Assembly: GCF_030253575.1 (NCBI RefSeq) | Contig: NC_080559.1 | Span: forward strand, 7,453,501-7,517,500 | Direction: 5' to 3' | Source of the DNA: Rhododendron vialii | Lineage: Eukaryota > Streptophyta > Magnoliopsida > Ericales > Ericaceae | Length of the DNA stretch: 64,000 nucleotides | Shown: piece after piece, positions 26,728 to 38,429 of the stretch | Numbering within the stretch: position 1 is the first letter of the stretch | Layout: each line of letters begins with the position of its first letter | Program-made: the position numbers and the translations under genes | Notes under the pieces: model-generated | Told to the model about the DNA's origin: nothing | Seen by the model: the letters and a program-made list of their open reading frames with translations, nothing else | Database searches by the model: none

Positions 26728-26800
26728 CGTACTGGCCATGGTACCGGTACCGGTCAAATACTAGGTACCGTTTCGGATTTACCACAACTACAATACCATG
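26728..26800. repeat. taccggtacc-rich dispersed repeat
   Basis: ggtaccggtaccggtc is typical of a short plant repeat. Similar stretches are at about 27755-27895, 39570-39710 and 44130-44420. I could not define element ends. Confidence 0.4.
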
Positions 26801-26898
26801 CAATTCATCAAAAAATCTGACAAAACACACGCAAAGTAACTTAATTGTGTGTAGTGATCTATTCGTTACAAGTTTCAGTCTGTATAGTGATAAACAAT

Positions 26899-26902
<4 letters not shown>

Positions 26903-26950
<48 letters not shown>
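26903..26950. repeat. (GA)n microsatellite
   Basis: About 24 GA units, 35 bp before the hAT MITE. Confidence 0.97.
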
Positions 26951-26955
<5 letters not shown>

Positions 26956-26985
26956 TGGAGCATTCGGCATGTGTTTGGCTATTGG

Positions 26986-27268
26986 CAGGGCCGGCCCAAA
27001 ATATTTGGATGCCCTAGGCCAAGTGGTGGAATAGTGCCCTACATAGAAGGAATTTTTTTTTGCAAAAAAATACCCTACCAGGATTTGAACCCAAACATCT
27101 TATGTGGAAAAGCAAACACTCTACCACTGAACCACTAAAGAAGTTTGTATTATAGTTGCACACAGAAAATATATATACTTATCTCCAGAAATGAGTGCCC
27201 CATTTTTTGCCCAAAATGTGGAGGCCCAAGGCGGCGGCCTCTTGGGCCTCCCCATTGGGCCGGCCCTG
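26986..27268. mobile_element. hAT MITE, 283 bp, with internal tRNA-like region
   Basis: Perfect inverted ends CAGGGCCGGCCCA and TGGGCCGGCCCTG are flanked by a perfect 8-bp target duplication gctattgg (26978-26985 and 27269-27276). These are hAT hallmarks. The middle, read on the minus strand, contains gttcagtggtagagt and gggttcaaatcc, which resemble the A and B boxes of a tRNA gene at suitable spacing. The element lies in the proposed intron of the small membrane-protein gene. Confidence 0.93.
27072..27142 (-). ncRNA. tRNA-like (pol III A/B box) sequence inside the MITE
   Basis: On the minus strand ggttcagtggtagag is followed about 30 nt later by gggttcaaatcc. The pattern matches a tRNA D-arm and T-arm, but acceptor stems do not pair, so it is a tRNA-derived relic rather than a tRNA gene. 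Confidence 0.5.
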
Positions 27269-27450
27269 GCTATTGGTTGTTCAGAAACGATCGAATGGGG
27301 TGTTCAAATTGAAGAGTCGAACACATACGTATTAATCATCAATGCATACATACATCAAACTGGGTGTTCAAAATCAAAAATCAAACTGGGTTTAACAGTG
27401 TACACGTCGACCAAATAGAGTGTTGGAAACTTGGAGCCTGGAGAGAGTAC

Positions 27451-27605
27451 CTTCGGTTGAGGGTGGCTCAGATCCCGGCGGGCGGCGGAGACTAGCTGCG
27501 CTGCACCGACTCCGCCGTGGATGAGATTTGACGGCAACAAGCCGGAGATGAGGTGAAAAAGAGAACAACTCGAATGGTGAGTGTGAGTGATTCACTATAA
27601 CTGAT
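27451..27605 (-). promoter_or_regulatory. Putative leader exon and TATA box of the membrane-protein gene
   Basis: On the minus strand a TATA-like tctataaacc (27635-27643) precedes a CT- and C-rich stretch ending in ccgaag then gtactc (27451/27450), a good donor. A weak acceptor occurs just upstream of the ATG at 26245. The model is an untranslated first exon separated by a 1.2-kb intron holding the hAT MITE. No transcript evidence. Confidence 0.4.
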
Positions 27606-27899
27606 CCATGTCTGCGTGATTTGGGGTTTTAGGGTTTATAGATTAGAAATACAGTAGATAGAAACACCGAATTGAGGGGAAAATACGGTTTTAGGATTTA
27701 ATTTTGACATTATTACAAAATGACCCAGCATGGGAAAAATGCGGTTTTAGGACTTAAGCCAGTACCGGGCGGTATCGTCCTGTATTTGGACTGCTACGGC
27801 ATTGGAGGGTCATTGTACCTTTTACTCGTCAATCCGGTACATATCGGTCGGTATCGATCTGGTACGAAATCGTATTCACAACCTTGGTCTGCATCCATT

Positions 27900-28560
27900 T
27901 TTCTAACGGGCACCTCTCTTTGGGCTGCTGCTAAAGGGACTCCAGTCGCACCACTCCTCCAGTCCTGCTTCACTTGCGTAAAATTCATATTAATTTTTAC
28001 TTTTTCGATTCCTCTCGTTGATACGAACCCATAATACATAAAAATTTGGCACAAAACTAATATATGCAGAAGAAAAAAAAAAGAATAAGGACAACCAAAA
28101 ATTTTGTGGTTCACAACTTATTGCTTACTTAGCGAAAAACGCCCTCTTAAGTAAAACTCACATTGTCCTATATTAGTTTGGGTAAAATGTTAGTACTATA
28201 TACTACTCCATAAACCTATCACCTCTGTTTATGGTTTCTCGAATGCGCCCATAAATTGGTCGCAGGGTGCTTAATGTGAATATTCTTTCCCTCCAAAATT
28301 GGGAATGAGGGACACAACAAAGAGTAACATGAGTGTAACTTCGGCTATAAATTTTGGCAAAAATGTAGAAATAAAAAGCAAACTAGAGAATCTTCTCATT
28401 GCCTTTTATACAGGCCACATTGGGGGGAGTCATCTAAAACTACCAAAACAAGCAACAGCCCACATGGGAAAGGAATATCTGCCCACAAGCTAAATAGTTG
28501 AGAATGAAATCCAAAATGCAACAAAGCATATGCCATTGCAGATTCCCATCCGTCAATAAC
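27900..28560. other. Intergenic, no feature recognised
   Basis: No coding or RNA motif is convincing in this stretch, upstream (minus strand) of the membrane-protein gene. Confidence 0.4.
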
Positions 28561-28567
28561 CATGGAT

Positions 28568-28740
28568 CGTTTTTTTTTTTTTTTTTGACGGCCAGGGATG
28601 TCTAAGCTAGTTTATACGCACCTTGATTAATTTCTTCTCCGGTTTGGTCAAAAGCTATCCACGCCAGGATTAGGAGATTCACAAGAAATTCCTTTCTTGC
28701 GGTCTATCGAACCCTGGTCATCACATGTACAATTACTCCT
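28568..28740 (-). mobile_element. tRNA-derived SINE, antisense
   Basis: A long T run (about 28570-28587) is the antisense of an A-tail. The minus strand contains the B-box-like gggttcgatagacc and a 3' region gtgcgtataaact..ttagacat that resembles the SINE at 42686-42892 (gtgtacgtaaact..cccggacat). No target duplication was found, so it is probably older. Confidence 0.65.
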
Positions 28741-29175
28741 ACCAATTATAAATGAAACAAAGTACCAGGATTGTCTTTACAGTCTGCGCCACATTTTGCA
28801 ATGTTATAAAGCATCGTCACACAACAAAAAGGAGGGAGTACTTGGTGGAATCCAAGAAAACTTGTACTAGAATAGATATGGAAAGTTAAAAGGAGTTTCA
28901 CTTCAAGAAGAGTACAGTCTATTATCCCCTTTTCAACAAAGATGGACAAAAATAAAAGGGCAATGCCACACAAACACAGAAACATAAGTGAGAAACACAA
29001 CCCTTCTATCCTAAAAGTCTAAAACCATTCCAAAGAGGCTGAAATGGACTCATACTTTTAGCCCAGCAACCTCGCGCTAAAAAAGTAGTAAAACAGCTAA
29101 AAACACGTCAGATAAACGCACACGCTAACATTTACACTTAGTCCATACGCAGCAAACCTCGGTTATTCCAGAACT

Positions 29176-32100
29176 TCAACTACTCGTCAGATCACCAGTG
29201 ACCGGTTCTTTTGGTGGGGAATGCTCTCCGTTTTCGGAAAACAAAAGCATCATCGCGGCTGCTGCTTCCGTTTGTGGAAGTTCCAGTGGCTGTGGTGGTT
29301 GTACTTGTGTGTAATGAAACTCGATCTGCAGTCGGTGATGAAGAGGCGTCGAAGCGATCAAACCTTTCTTGATATCCGCTTGCAATTCCCTTATTGGGAT
29401 TGCAGCCAAAAAGCTCTTTACGTACTCCTTACACGACTCCTTCCCGCGGCAAAAAAGAACCTCCTCCCTATCTTCACTCTTCATTGACTCGGCCCCTTCT
29501 ACTGGAAAACCCTCCTTGGAGTTAATCTGGGGATCCGTTTGGTTCTTAGTTTCCACTGTACCATCAACTATCTGCTGATTGGCAGGAGGTAATTCTTCCG
29601 AAGATTGCGTGGACCCCATTAGTTTGTAAATCATAGAATCCTTATCAAATTTTAAGATATACGCCTGGTTACACCCCTCGTATAGCCTTTCTCCCAACGT
29701 GTCAACAATATAATAAGCTTCTGGTTCGACCTTAAGCACGAAGAAATGATCGTTCCAACTGACTATGAAAAGGCATTCAGACCCTAAATGAGTAATCTCA
29801 TCCCAAATGTTGTCGAAAGACATGGCGCCGTGCAAAAAGTCGAATTTACCCTCATCCGTAATACCGTCTGGACGGAAAAACCCAATGAAGGACTTTGAAG
29901 GAACTACAGAGAGAGGGCGGATTTTGGCTTGGAGAACCGTTTCCAAATCAAAGTGCTTGTCAGGGAAACGTAATCTGTACATTTCATTTTCACAGAGGTT
30001 TCTCCATTCTAAGGAGCCATCGCGGATCAAGCTGTCCAATTGTGACTTAATGGGCATGAGGTCTTTGTTATTTTGGAACCAATCTGCAATGACAGCAACC
30101 AGGGCGGTGCAAGCACTCTCGCCCGCAGCCCGTTCACTCCGCTGATCGATAGAGGCAAAGAAGACCTGAGTTTGAAGCTTCATGTGTCCATCACGACTTG
30201 TGACTTCTTTGTGTTCCCAGCTGCCAATGGCGAAATTGTCATCCCCGAACTCGGAGATCGACGAACGATTTGCACTTGAGTCTTCGTCGGTCTTTTGCCA
30301 CTGCCAAAATGGAAATCATTATTTGTATTGTCATGACTCTGTAGTTTCATTCTATATAAGATTAGAAGAAGGCAAAAAACTAAAGGTTGTTTCATTTATT
30401 TCTACATAACATATCATGGAAAAATAGGATCCGAGTTGAAGTAATAGCTGGTGTCTTAGAAATATCAAGCACTGGCACAAAATACATGACAATCAAAAGG
30501 TAGCACCAACGTGCCAATGAAACAAAGAAACCTATCCGCACAACGGAAACAGAAAAAAAAAAAAACCTTTATGGTCCTCACATTACTTAGCAAATTACCC
30601 TTGCCTAAAGGCACTTCCCAACAATATCTGACCACAAGCATCCAAACCTTACATCCGATGAATGCACAATTCATAAAAATCAATCTTTCTGTGGAATTCA
30701 GGTATTCTAGGGTTTATTCATGCGTCAATTGCCAATTCTTAAAAACTGGGCCATTGCACCCTAGTGGCCTAGTGCATCAACCGAAGCAGTAATGCAAGGC
30801 CCTACTTAGAGCAAGACCTGAACAGTGAAAATGCTAAGGGCAAATGAGAGCTACATTTATCAAATTACCATCATCCTTGGTTAGCTAAGCAGTTGAGCTT
30901 AGGTGCATCTTTAACTTAAAGTGTAGATGCTAGTTTCCCCATACTTTTCTGCAACCACTAATTTGACTTCTAAAAATTGATCACATACCAAACAAATAAG
31001 CATCATCCTTCAGAAGTCTTGGCACTCGTATATACAAAACCTTACATGGCTGATGTCTCCATGTAAATTTCTAAGAACTGAACAGTTTGCAACGGAATGT
31101 CACATATCCTCCAATTGCTTTCATTTTGGTTACTAGAAAAAGTCATCCTAACAGTGGTCAACTGGTAATCATAATGCATTTTTAATGTAAGCTTTTACGT
31201 CGACATACACTAAACAATTCAACATAATCCAAAAAACGAACATGCTGATCTTCCTAAATCTAAGGCCGCTTCTTCATCTTTCAATGCCCCCAAAGACTAC
31301 CCAGCTTAAGTACACTTTCTACACAGTACCCAGAAAAGAAAATTTATAACTCTTCAGCCAAAAAACTTACGCAGATTTTCTCCCACTCGTGAGACTTCGA
31401 CCTGACAAATAATACTGATATTCCAGGACGGAGCCATGGAATAGCCCAGGTGTTCATGACTCTCTCCAACGTTTTCAAATTTTCTCTATTAGTTTCATTA
31501 TTATTATCGAATCAGATCCCTATGATTTTTGAAAAATTCTTCTATGGACCATCTCTTTCATTAGTATTTCTAATATGGAAATGGATGCATCCAATCATTC
31601 TAAATATAATGAAGAACCTGATTTACTGATTCTGTAGCTTCAATGTAGCTACCATTTGTTGTTTTTCAGTTACAAAACTAAAAACATAAATGATTTTTTT
31701 TCAACCAGTAGAATTCCTTTAAATGGATCACCTATACACAATTCTGCTAACCACCTCACCTATCGGGTGGGTAAAAGGCACATAATGCCAAAAATTAAAA
31801 TTCCAATCCACGATACACTGAAAACAATTCATTCACATTTCTGTGTCCTGGTTTGGTGTCATAGGCATTGGCAATTTGCTAGCAGATAACCCGTACCTGG
31901 AGGCACCAAACCCAGAGTCCAGACACTCTCGTCAGGCATAAAAAGAAACACATCAGAAGGATACAATATCCAGATGAGAAATTGGCTGGTGTGAGGATAC
32001 AAAATCCAATTGGTCTCCAACACCCCAAAGGAGACTCAGGAGGGGGGAAAAGGAGACATCTGGTTACAGTTGTGTAATACATTGGAAAGTGTAGGCTCGC

Positions 32101-35100
32101 TAACTAAAAACTTGGAGAGTCAAGAGTACACCTCAACCATTGGATTGAAACGATGCCATTTTGACGAAAATGTTTAAATGGACCCCACACCGCTGTGAAA
32201 TGTATGACAGATATGTGTGTTATATAATGCAACAATATCAACTAAATATTTTTTGTTATCTAGGAATTGCAAGGCCCCGGATGAAGAACTTTGCAATCAA
32301 TTCTTAGGATCATATACATTAACTTATTCAGATAGATAAACTGCATATATCATTAAGGGACAGTTTTGCGAAGGTTCAAGTTTAAAAAATGGGAAATAAC
32401 AGGAATCGTCGTCTTCCCGTATAGTAGATACTATCACATCATTCTTGAGATGTAGAGCAATTTTGCTTCAACAACTTGATAAAATGAAGTATTTACCGCA
32501 ACAAAAATCTTGAAAACAGAAAAAGAAATGTCGACAGTTCTTACCCCAAAAGAAAAAGATTCATCAGAACTTAGCTGCCTACGGTCAAAGTCGATGTCAT
32601 CCCCGCCTTCTTCTCCATAAGCCTTCTTTAGTAGTGGCTCACCTTTAGCCTTGGGAGATCTGAAATTAAGCTTCCTCTTCCTCCAAGGCAAGATGATACT
32701 GCGCTTCGACGTTGGGAACAAAGAAGGCTCAGAGGTAGAAGAAGTAGCAGAATCCTCCATTTGTGAGCAACCCACGTCTGATTTTCGGCGGTTGCTGTAA
32801 ATCCAATCTTCATCCTCCGTCATATCAGAGTAAATCGATCCACCAATACAATTCGCATAAGCCAATGTGCCGTAGCTAAACGATTTTCTAATACGGGAAT
32901 CTTCAGTTTTCCCCTCATCAGATTCTCCTTCTGGAAACTCGTCGAGCGAGTCCGAGTCTAAGGGGTAGGTGTAATCACCATCTTCACTCCTGCCCTCGCT
33001 GCCTTCTTCCTCGTGGCAAGGCTTTTTTGCCCTTCTAGTCGAAACATAATCCGTAAAAATTTTCACTTTCCTCAGACCGGCCTTGAGTACAGAAAGCTCG
33101 TCTTTATCTGTGGATAGAGGAGGGTCAGTCGACTGGAGAGGGGAATTTGATGGTGGGGGACAGACTGATCTCTGAACTATAACTGCAGATTCTTGACCAG
33201 TCCTCAGCTCCAATAAACTTAGAGATATCTGTAATATGATGGAAAGGCAAAGAAACAAAAGGTTAAAGAGGTGAGTAATGATCAATTTGTTAGTCCATTT
33301 CGCTTCTCACCATCTCTCACCAAGATGGTGAGATTCGGTGAGAAACCTCAATCCTTTCTTTCTCACCATCCAAAGAAGCTATAATAGTATTGTTCTTGTG
33401 TTCTTCATAAAAACTAGATTGATAAACCAATAAACTTGTGAAGCATAAAGTAACATAGTTCTGCAAATGGAACATACATGAAGTGAAGGCTCAGCTGCAC
33501 TGCCAGAGATGAGAGGAATTTTAAGATCAAAATCTTTTTCTTCAACTCTAGAAGCGAATTCAGCAAGGTTCAACGATGCTCTTCCGACAATTGGCACCTT
33601 GATTTTTGGTCCTTGATTCAAGCCCTGGATCAACAAAAATGCTTGAATAAATTACAAAAGGCTAAAACCAAAAAAGAAAAAAACAGTATTCACACGCCCA
33701 CACAGACCTACAGATTATGGTATTCCCTTATTAACACATCAAACTAAGAATCGGACACTAAAGGAATTTTTAGTTTGTGATTCACTTTGGTTCACAACAA
33801 TTCATGCAATTCACTATGATTCAGTTTAGTTTTGTTGCTATTTTGTCCGCATAATGCATAAAACGATGTTGTTTAAACCTTTCACGATTGACAAAAGATT
33901 CATGATTCATTCTTTCATCAGATCACAATTCATGGTTTGATTTGCATGCAACTTACAGATGGTCTGGAGGGATAACACACGCACAACCCACTATATCAAA
34001 CTATTGCTTCAAATCCCCCACTCTACACATAAACATGTAATCCAAACTTTGGGGGGAGTGGTGGAAAAGCATAGATTATCACAACTTTTGTATCGAACAG
34101 GAGCAATATCATACCAAATGTCTCTCCCAAACAAAAAATCTCCATTACATTTTTAGGACAAGATTCAAACACTTGAACGCAGATAGAAGAAATGAAAGAC
34201 CTCATGAACAATCAATTCTACATTTTGGCTAACGGTACACGAGTTTTGTTCTGCTGTCAAATAAGTTGAAAAAACGGGTTCAGTAGTTTACATTTTTTTT
34301 CCTTTGATTTTGATCTCTGTCTCTGAAACATGCCTGGATCCTAGCATACTTTCTATTTGAACACATACTTACACAAGCATGTCTACCATTTCTCAGACTC
34401 CAAATTTGATCATCACATCCAACCACAAACCCAAAAGAAACAAACAATCCCATTAACTCTCTACATGAGATTTACACCAATTCCCAACAAATTCCCTAAC
34501 CAAATAACCCCCAAAAGTAGAACTTGAAAACCCCAAAATATACACATACAAAACCCAATACAAAAGGAAACAAGAAAAAACAGTGACTCTCCCAAAAACA
34601 GTTTGTAACCGTTATAGAAAACACAAACAGCCAAACAATATTCTATTCTTTTGTTTTGTAAAAACTGTTTCCTAAGAATTTGAAAGGAATGCCGAGCAAA
34701 AAAAAAAGAATTTGAAAGGAACAAATCTTTCCAAAATTTCCTCCAAGATGAGTTCTAAGTCAAGAAAGGGATTTTCTGACAATTTCACTCTAAAACAAAC
34801 ACCCAAAAAAAAAAAACCAATTCCCAGTCAAAAAACAATAACAATTAGAGTATCCCTAAATTTCCACATTAAAAACCCAACTTTCCAAATTAAAAACACA
34901 ACAGGAAAAAAGAAAACAAGACAGTAAAATCAATAGAAACATTAGTAAAAAAAGAAAACAAAAACTCACATTCAAGACAGTAGATAGTAATAATAACTAA
35001 ATTTCCGCATAAAAAACCCAACACGATGAAATGAAAAAGAAAAGCAGAGTCAAAAATCAACAGAAACAGTAGTAAAAAAAAACGAAAAAAAAAAAATTCA

Positions 35101-35900
35101 TATCCAAGACAGTAAATAGTAATAATAACTAGGGAATCCCCAAAATTTTCCACATAATAACCCAACTTTCCAAATTAAAACCCAACAGGAAAAAAGACAA
35201 AAAAGAAAAGCAGAGAGTCAAAAATCAATAGAAATAACAGTTACCAAACCAAAACCAAACCAAACCGAGCCTCGTGTCCCAATCAAAAGGGGTCGGCGAC
35301 ACAAATCCAATTTTTAGATAGCTGACAGCCAACAAATAAATTTGGGTAAGGATTTGGTTCTAACCAAATTTGATGAAGAAATTGAGTAAAACCCAAATTT
35401 GGTATTGAGTTTGGGCAAGGAGTGGAGCTCCAATTTAGGTGGTTTTTACTCAAATTTGGGTTTAAGTTTAAATTTGGCTCTTAGATCTTTATGACCTGAA
35501 TCCTAATAGGTAGGAATAGAAATAATAGTTAAAATTATAAAAAAGAAAAAAGAGAACTCACATTGAAGACAGTAAATGTGATCTCCCAAGGGTGGAAAAC
35601 ATTGTCCCTGTACCCAGACAAAGTACAGACGCCCTGAAACTCCTCGTCCCCCCACTCGACGACGCCGTTTTCCCCAACCCCGGCCGACGCCGCCTCGGTG
35701 AAATTCCTCTTCACCGTCCGCCTCAGCGAGCTCATCAGCGCGATCTTGGGCCCCTTCCACCTGATCTCCACCGCCACTTTCTCTGCGCCCTCACCCACCT
35801 GATTATAATACCCTTCCAGGCGCCTCAGCACGAGCCTGACCTCGTACTTCTTCGACAGCAGGGGCGGCCACGGCCGCCACTTCATCATCTTCACCACCAT
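29176..35900 (-). CDS. NT-C2 (EEIG1/EHBP1-type) domain protein, four exons, ~764 aa
   Basis: Exons are 35562-35900, 33478-33624, 32545-33228 and 29176-30300, all phase 0 with canonical GT-AG junctions (113, 49, 228 and 374 residues). The ATG at 35900 starts MVVKMMKWRPWPPL, the usual start of this plant family. Residues 1-160 form the NT-C2 fold (YEVRLVLRRLEGY, VEIRWKG, FTVFN; then KVPIVGRASLNLAEFA). A low-complexity acidic/Ser-rich linker follows (DSDSLDEFPEGESDEG). The C-terminal exon carries the conserved plant block DGHMKLQTQVFFASIDQR, GESACTALVAVIADWF, GSLEWRNLCENE, FIGFFRPDG and YYIVDTLGERL. NT-C2 domains are thought to bind membranes or link to cytoskeletal/endocytic proteins; the plant role is not established. 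Intron 1 (1.9 kb) carries the 567-bp duplicate and tandem repeats; intron 3 is 2.2 kb. No internal stops, so intact. Confidence 0.95.
30301..32544 (-). other. Intron 3 of the NT-C2 gene
   Basis: No nested gene was found. A small exon-like stretch on the minus strand near 31372-31405 (acceptor, open SKSHEWEKIC, then gtaagt) has good splice sites but is not expected from the family, where exons 3 and 4 join directly; it could be a cryptic cassette. Confidence 0.4.
33298..33376. repeat. Short palindrome in intron 2 of the NT-C2 gene
   Basis: tctcaccatct..tcaccaagatggtgaga can fold back on itself and the caccatc motif recurs at 33363-33371. It lies in intron 2 and its role is unknown. Confidence 0.45.
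34265..34829. repeat. Segmental duplicate, copy B, in NT-C2 intron 1
   Basis: Partner of 1-567 with only scattered differences. It contains the same stub insertion (34676-34721). The right end meets the tandem intron repeats at 34830. Confidence 0.93.
34676..34721 (+). mobile_element. Stub retroposon, duplicated copy
   Basis: Same 14-bp target duplication and tgccgagc tip as at 415-462, with an A-tail two bases shorter. Confidence 0.7.
34834..35260 (-). repeat. Tandem ~130-bp repeats copying the exon 1/intron 1 junction
   Basis: Units near 34834-34997, 34998-35133 and 35134-35260 share aaattttccacat, cccaactttccaaatt, gtcaaaaatcaa and, in two of them, caagacagta. The last motif is the antisense of the exon 1 end (tactgtcttcaat then gtgagt at 35562/35561). 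The unit at about 34967 keeps an intact copy of the splice donor; the one at about 35100 has lost the GT. Confidence 0.75.
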
Positions 35901-36200
35901 TATTGTTGGTTGTGAGTATGGGGGAAAATAATAGGTTGGTTTTATTTGGATCTTTGAGACGTGAAAAGGGCTTAGAGGAAAAAATGAGGCTTTGTTTGTG
36001 AGAGAGGGGTCGATGTTGGAGAGAGAGAAGAGAGAAAGACAGAAGGGTGGGTGGGGTCGGGCAATGGGATGCTGCTACGAAGCGACTAGCGAGAATGAAA
36101 TTGTTTGGTGGAGTCCGGAGGAGGGAGAGAGAGAGAGATTACTCAGGGTAAGGGTAACGTTAAATAGATATCGATTTAGATAGAGTATATAAAAAGTGCA
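35901..36200 (-). promoter_or_regulatory. Upstream region of the NT-C2 gene
   Basis: This is the leader and proximal promoter, with purine-rich runs on the plus strand (ct-rich on the gene strand). No clear TATA box on the minus strand. Confidence 0.35.
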
Positions 36201-36257
36201 TCTTCCACCCTTGTACTATCACACTTTTTCAAATTATTCTTTGAACTTCAAAATCCT

Positions 36258-36465
36258 ATGGGTAGTGATTTCTACACTCCCTTTTTTTATAATTACACTC
36301 TTTTTTTTGTCTTTTGTGATGTGAATTTACAATGTTACCTTTCCAAGTATGAAAAAACATTCAAACGAAAGATTAATCATGTAAATTCACATTATAAGAG
36401 GACAAAAAAGGAGTGTGATTATATATAATAAAAAAAGAAATGTGAATATCAATTACCAAGTCGTA
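36258..36465. mobile_element. Foldback MITE upstream of the NT-C2 gene
   Basis: The left arm (gtgatttctacactcc ... atgtgaatttac) is mirrored by the right arm (gtaaattcacattata ... aaatgtgaatatcaat). Arms are about 80-90 bp with a short spacer. Ends resemble ggtagtgatt/aattacc; the target duplication is unclear. Confidence 0.78.
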
Positions 36466-38359
36466 CATTCGACTGCTTTAAAGTTTAAACTATCCCAACC
36501 TCATTAATATTCAATCACTTCATAGCCATTGACTATCTTACAATAATTTTTAAATGTTATTTTCTCCCAAAAACGACGAAAATGTGAAAAATGATGTTCA
36601 TATGAAACTTGCATATTTATGAGAATCAAATAGTAGACTTTTGTCAATTTGTCTTTTACATGAAGAGCTATTTGGCATCTGGATGGTTTTAAGGATGTAA
36701 GAGTATAGAGAAGTGTTCCGAGGGAGATCAGTGGATGAGATGATTGGAAGAACGCAGTCCGGACAAAGATCATTCATTACGGGCCTTCTAGTCATATTTT
36801 GAGAGAGAAAAACATTTAAACACTATTCTGGAATCTTTGAGGGCCATTATATGACTAGAGGCTAATATAAAGGGCCCCAAGTTGAACAAATTAGGTAGTT
36901 TGAGTAATTTAAAAGGTGTGATGTTTAAGGGGGCAAGATTGTAATTACGCCTTATAGATAGATAGATAGATATATTACATATATCTGACTCCGGATAAAA
37001 CGGCGTAGGAAAACCGGTAGTTGACTTCCGATCCAGTCGCGAGTTTGGAATCATTCAATTGGATTAGGTTTGTTCGTAAATATGTGGGAGATTTTTTTCT
37101 CTGTTAGGCCCGTTCCACTGAGACAAGTCATTCTCTCGCAATATATTACTTTCAATTAGAAGATAAGTGAAAAATAAGTAGTACTTATTTTCATTAACGA
37201 AACAAGCCTCCCTTTCTTGGAATGACCTATTGTTTTACTAGCATAACTAGTGTATAGACTAGTTTACACGCAACTCAATTAATCATTGTTTTTACACCCG
37301 ATTGCGCATCAAATTACCTAAACCATTCAATTTGGACACTTTATTAGCCTTTAGTCCTATAATATCCATCCAAGATTCAAAAATAGTAGTATAAGAAAAA
37401 TATTCCAAAATAGTGTTTAAATGTATTTTTTTTTTCAAAATATGACTATTGTTTAAACAATTGGAACGACCTAACTAATTGTTTGGTATCGGTTTCTGTC
37501 TTGTGTTATTCATGTTTAAGAAATTTGTTTATTGAACTATTTTCGAGAATCCTTTTATGAAAACGCCAATTTTTATAAAATTAAGAATGTTAATCTTCAA
37601 TTTTTTGTAAATTGTTCGGGCAAAGCGAAAACCATTGAGAGATGATGCTCATTTTTAGGCTTTGTTATTTCCACTCATTTTTATTTCCACTCATTTTTAC
37701 TTGTTATTTCCACTCATTTTTAGGCTTTGTTGCTTTTGCCTTGGAAGTACACGAAAATAAATAAATTTAAGGAAGAAGCAAAAATAAAAAAGTGAAAAGG
37801 CTGTGGGAACGCCTATAAAAATTACCTAATTAATATGAGGTGCGTGCAAATTAGTCTAGGATATGCTACATGCATTACAAAATGCTAAGACTCACCAAAC
37901 TTGACTTTTTCATATTATCCCTCGAACTGTTGAAGTGAATAAATAAGTCAAAGTGAGATCCAATTTCAATTTCAGAATATATACACTGATTTGGAAAATC
38001 ATTTATCATATAGAAGTCAACTTGACAGAAATAAATAAATAAAGGAATCTTCACTGATTGCAAGATTTTTTTGTCTCAAATTATCAAAATCATTTATTGT
38101 GTGAAATCTAACAAGATTAATGAGATTGACAAACCTTTTTTTTTAATCAAGAGTTAGACAAACTTGCCACATATTAAATTCTCTTAATTTCCAGGAAAAT
38201 AACTTTGACTGTGGCGTATAGGAAATAACAAGTAAATATGCTCTTGACTTTTTGCTAATTTTGTGGGTGCATGCATAGATATTTAATTAGTGTGTGTTAA
38301 ATGACATAACTGATGAAAATGAATAGACATTGCACAAAAGAACATAAACTATAAAGTGG

Positions 38360-38361
<2 letters not shown>
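36466..38361. other. AT-rich intergenic region
   Basis: No gene. There is a short tatttccactcattttta tandem (37668-37725), and a SINE-like scrap (tagtttacacgcaactcaat, about 37260-37280) resembling the 3' part of the 42686 SINE in antisense. Confidence 0.4.

Positions 38362-38426
<65 letters not shown>
38362..38426. repeat. (CT)n microsatellite
   Basis: About 32 uninterrupted CT units. Confidence 0.97.

Positions 38427-38429
<3 letters not shown>

Noticed and set aside
31372-31405. Extra cassette exon in NT-C2 intron 3
   Set aside because: Splice sites look good but flanking exons join in frame without it and the family does not need it; left as a note.
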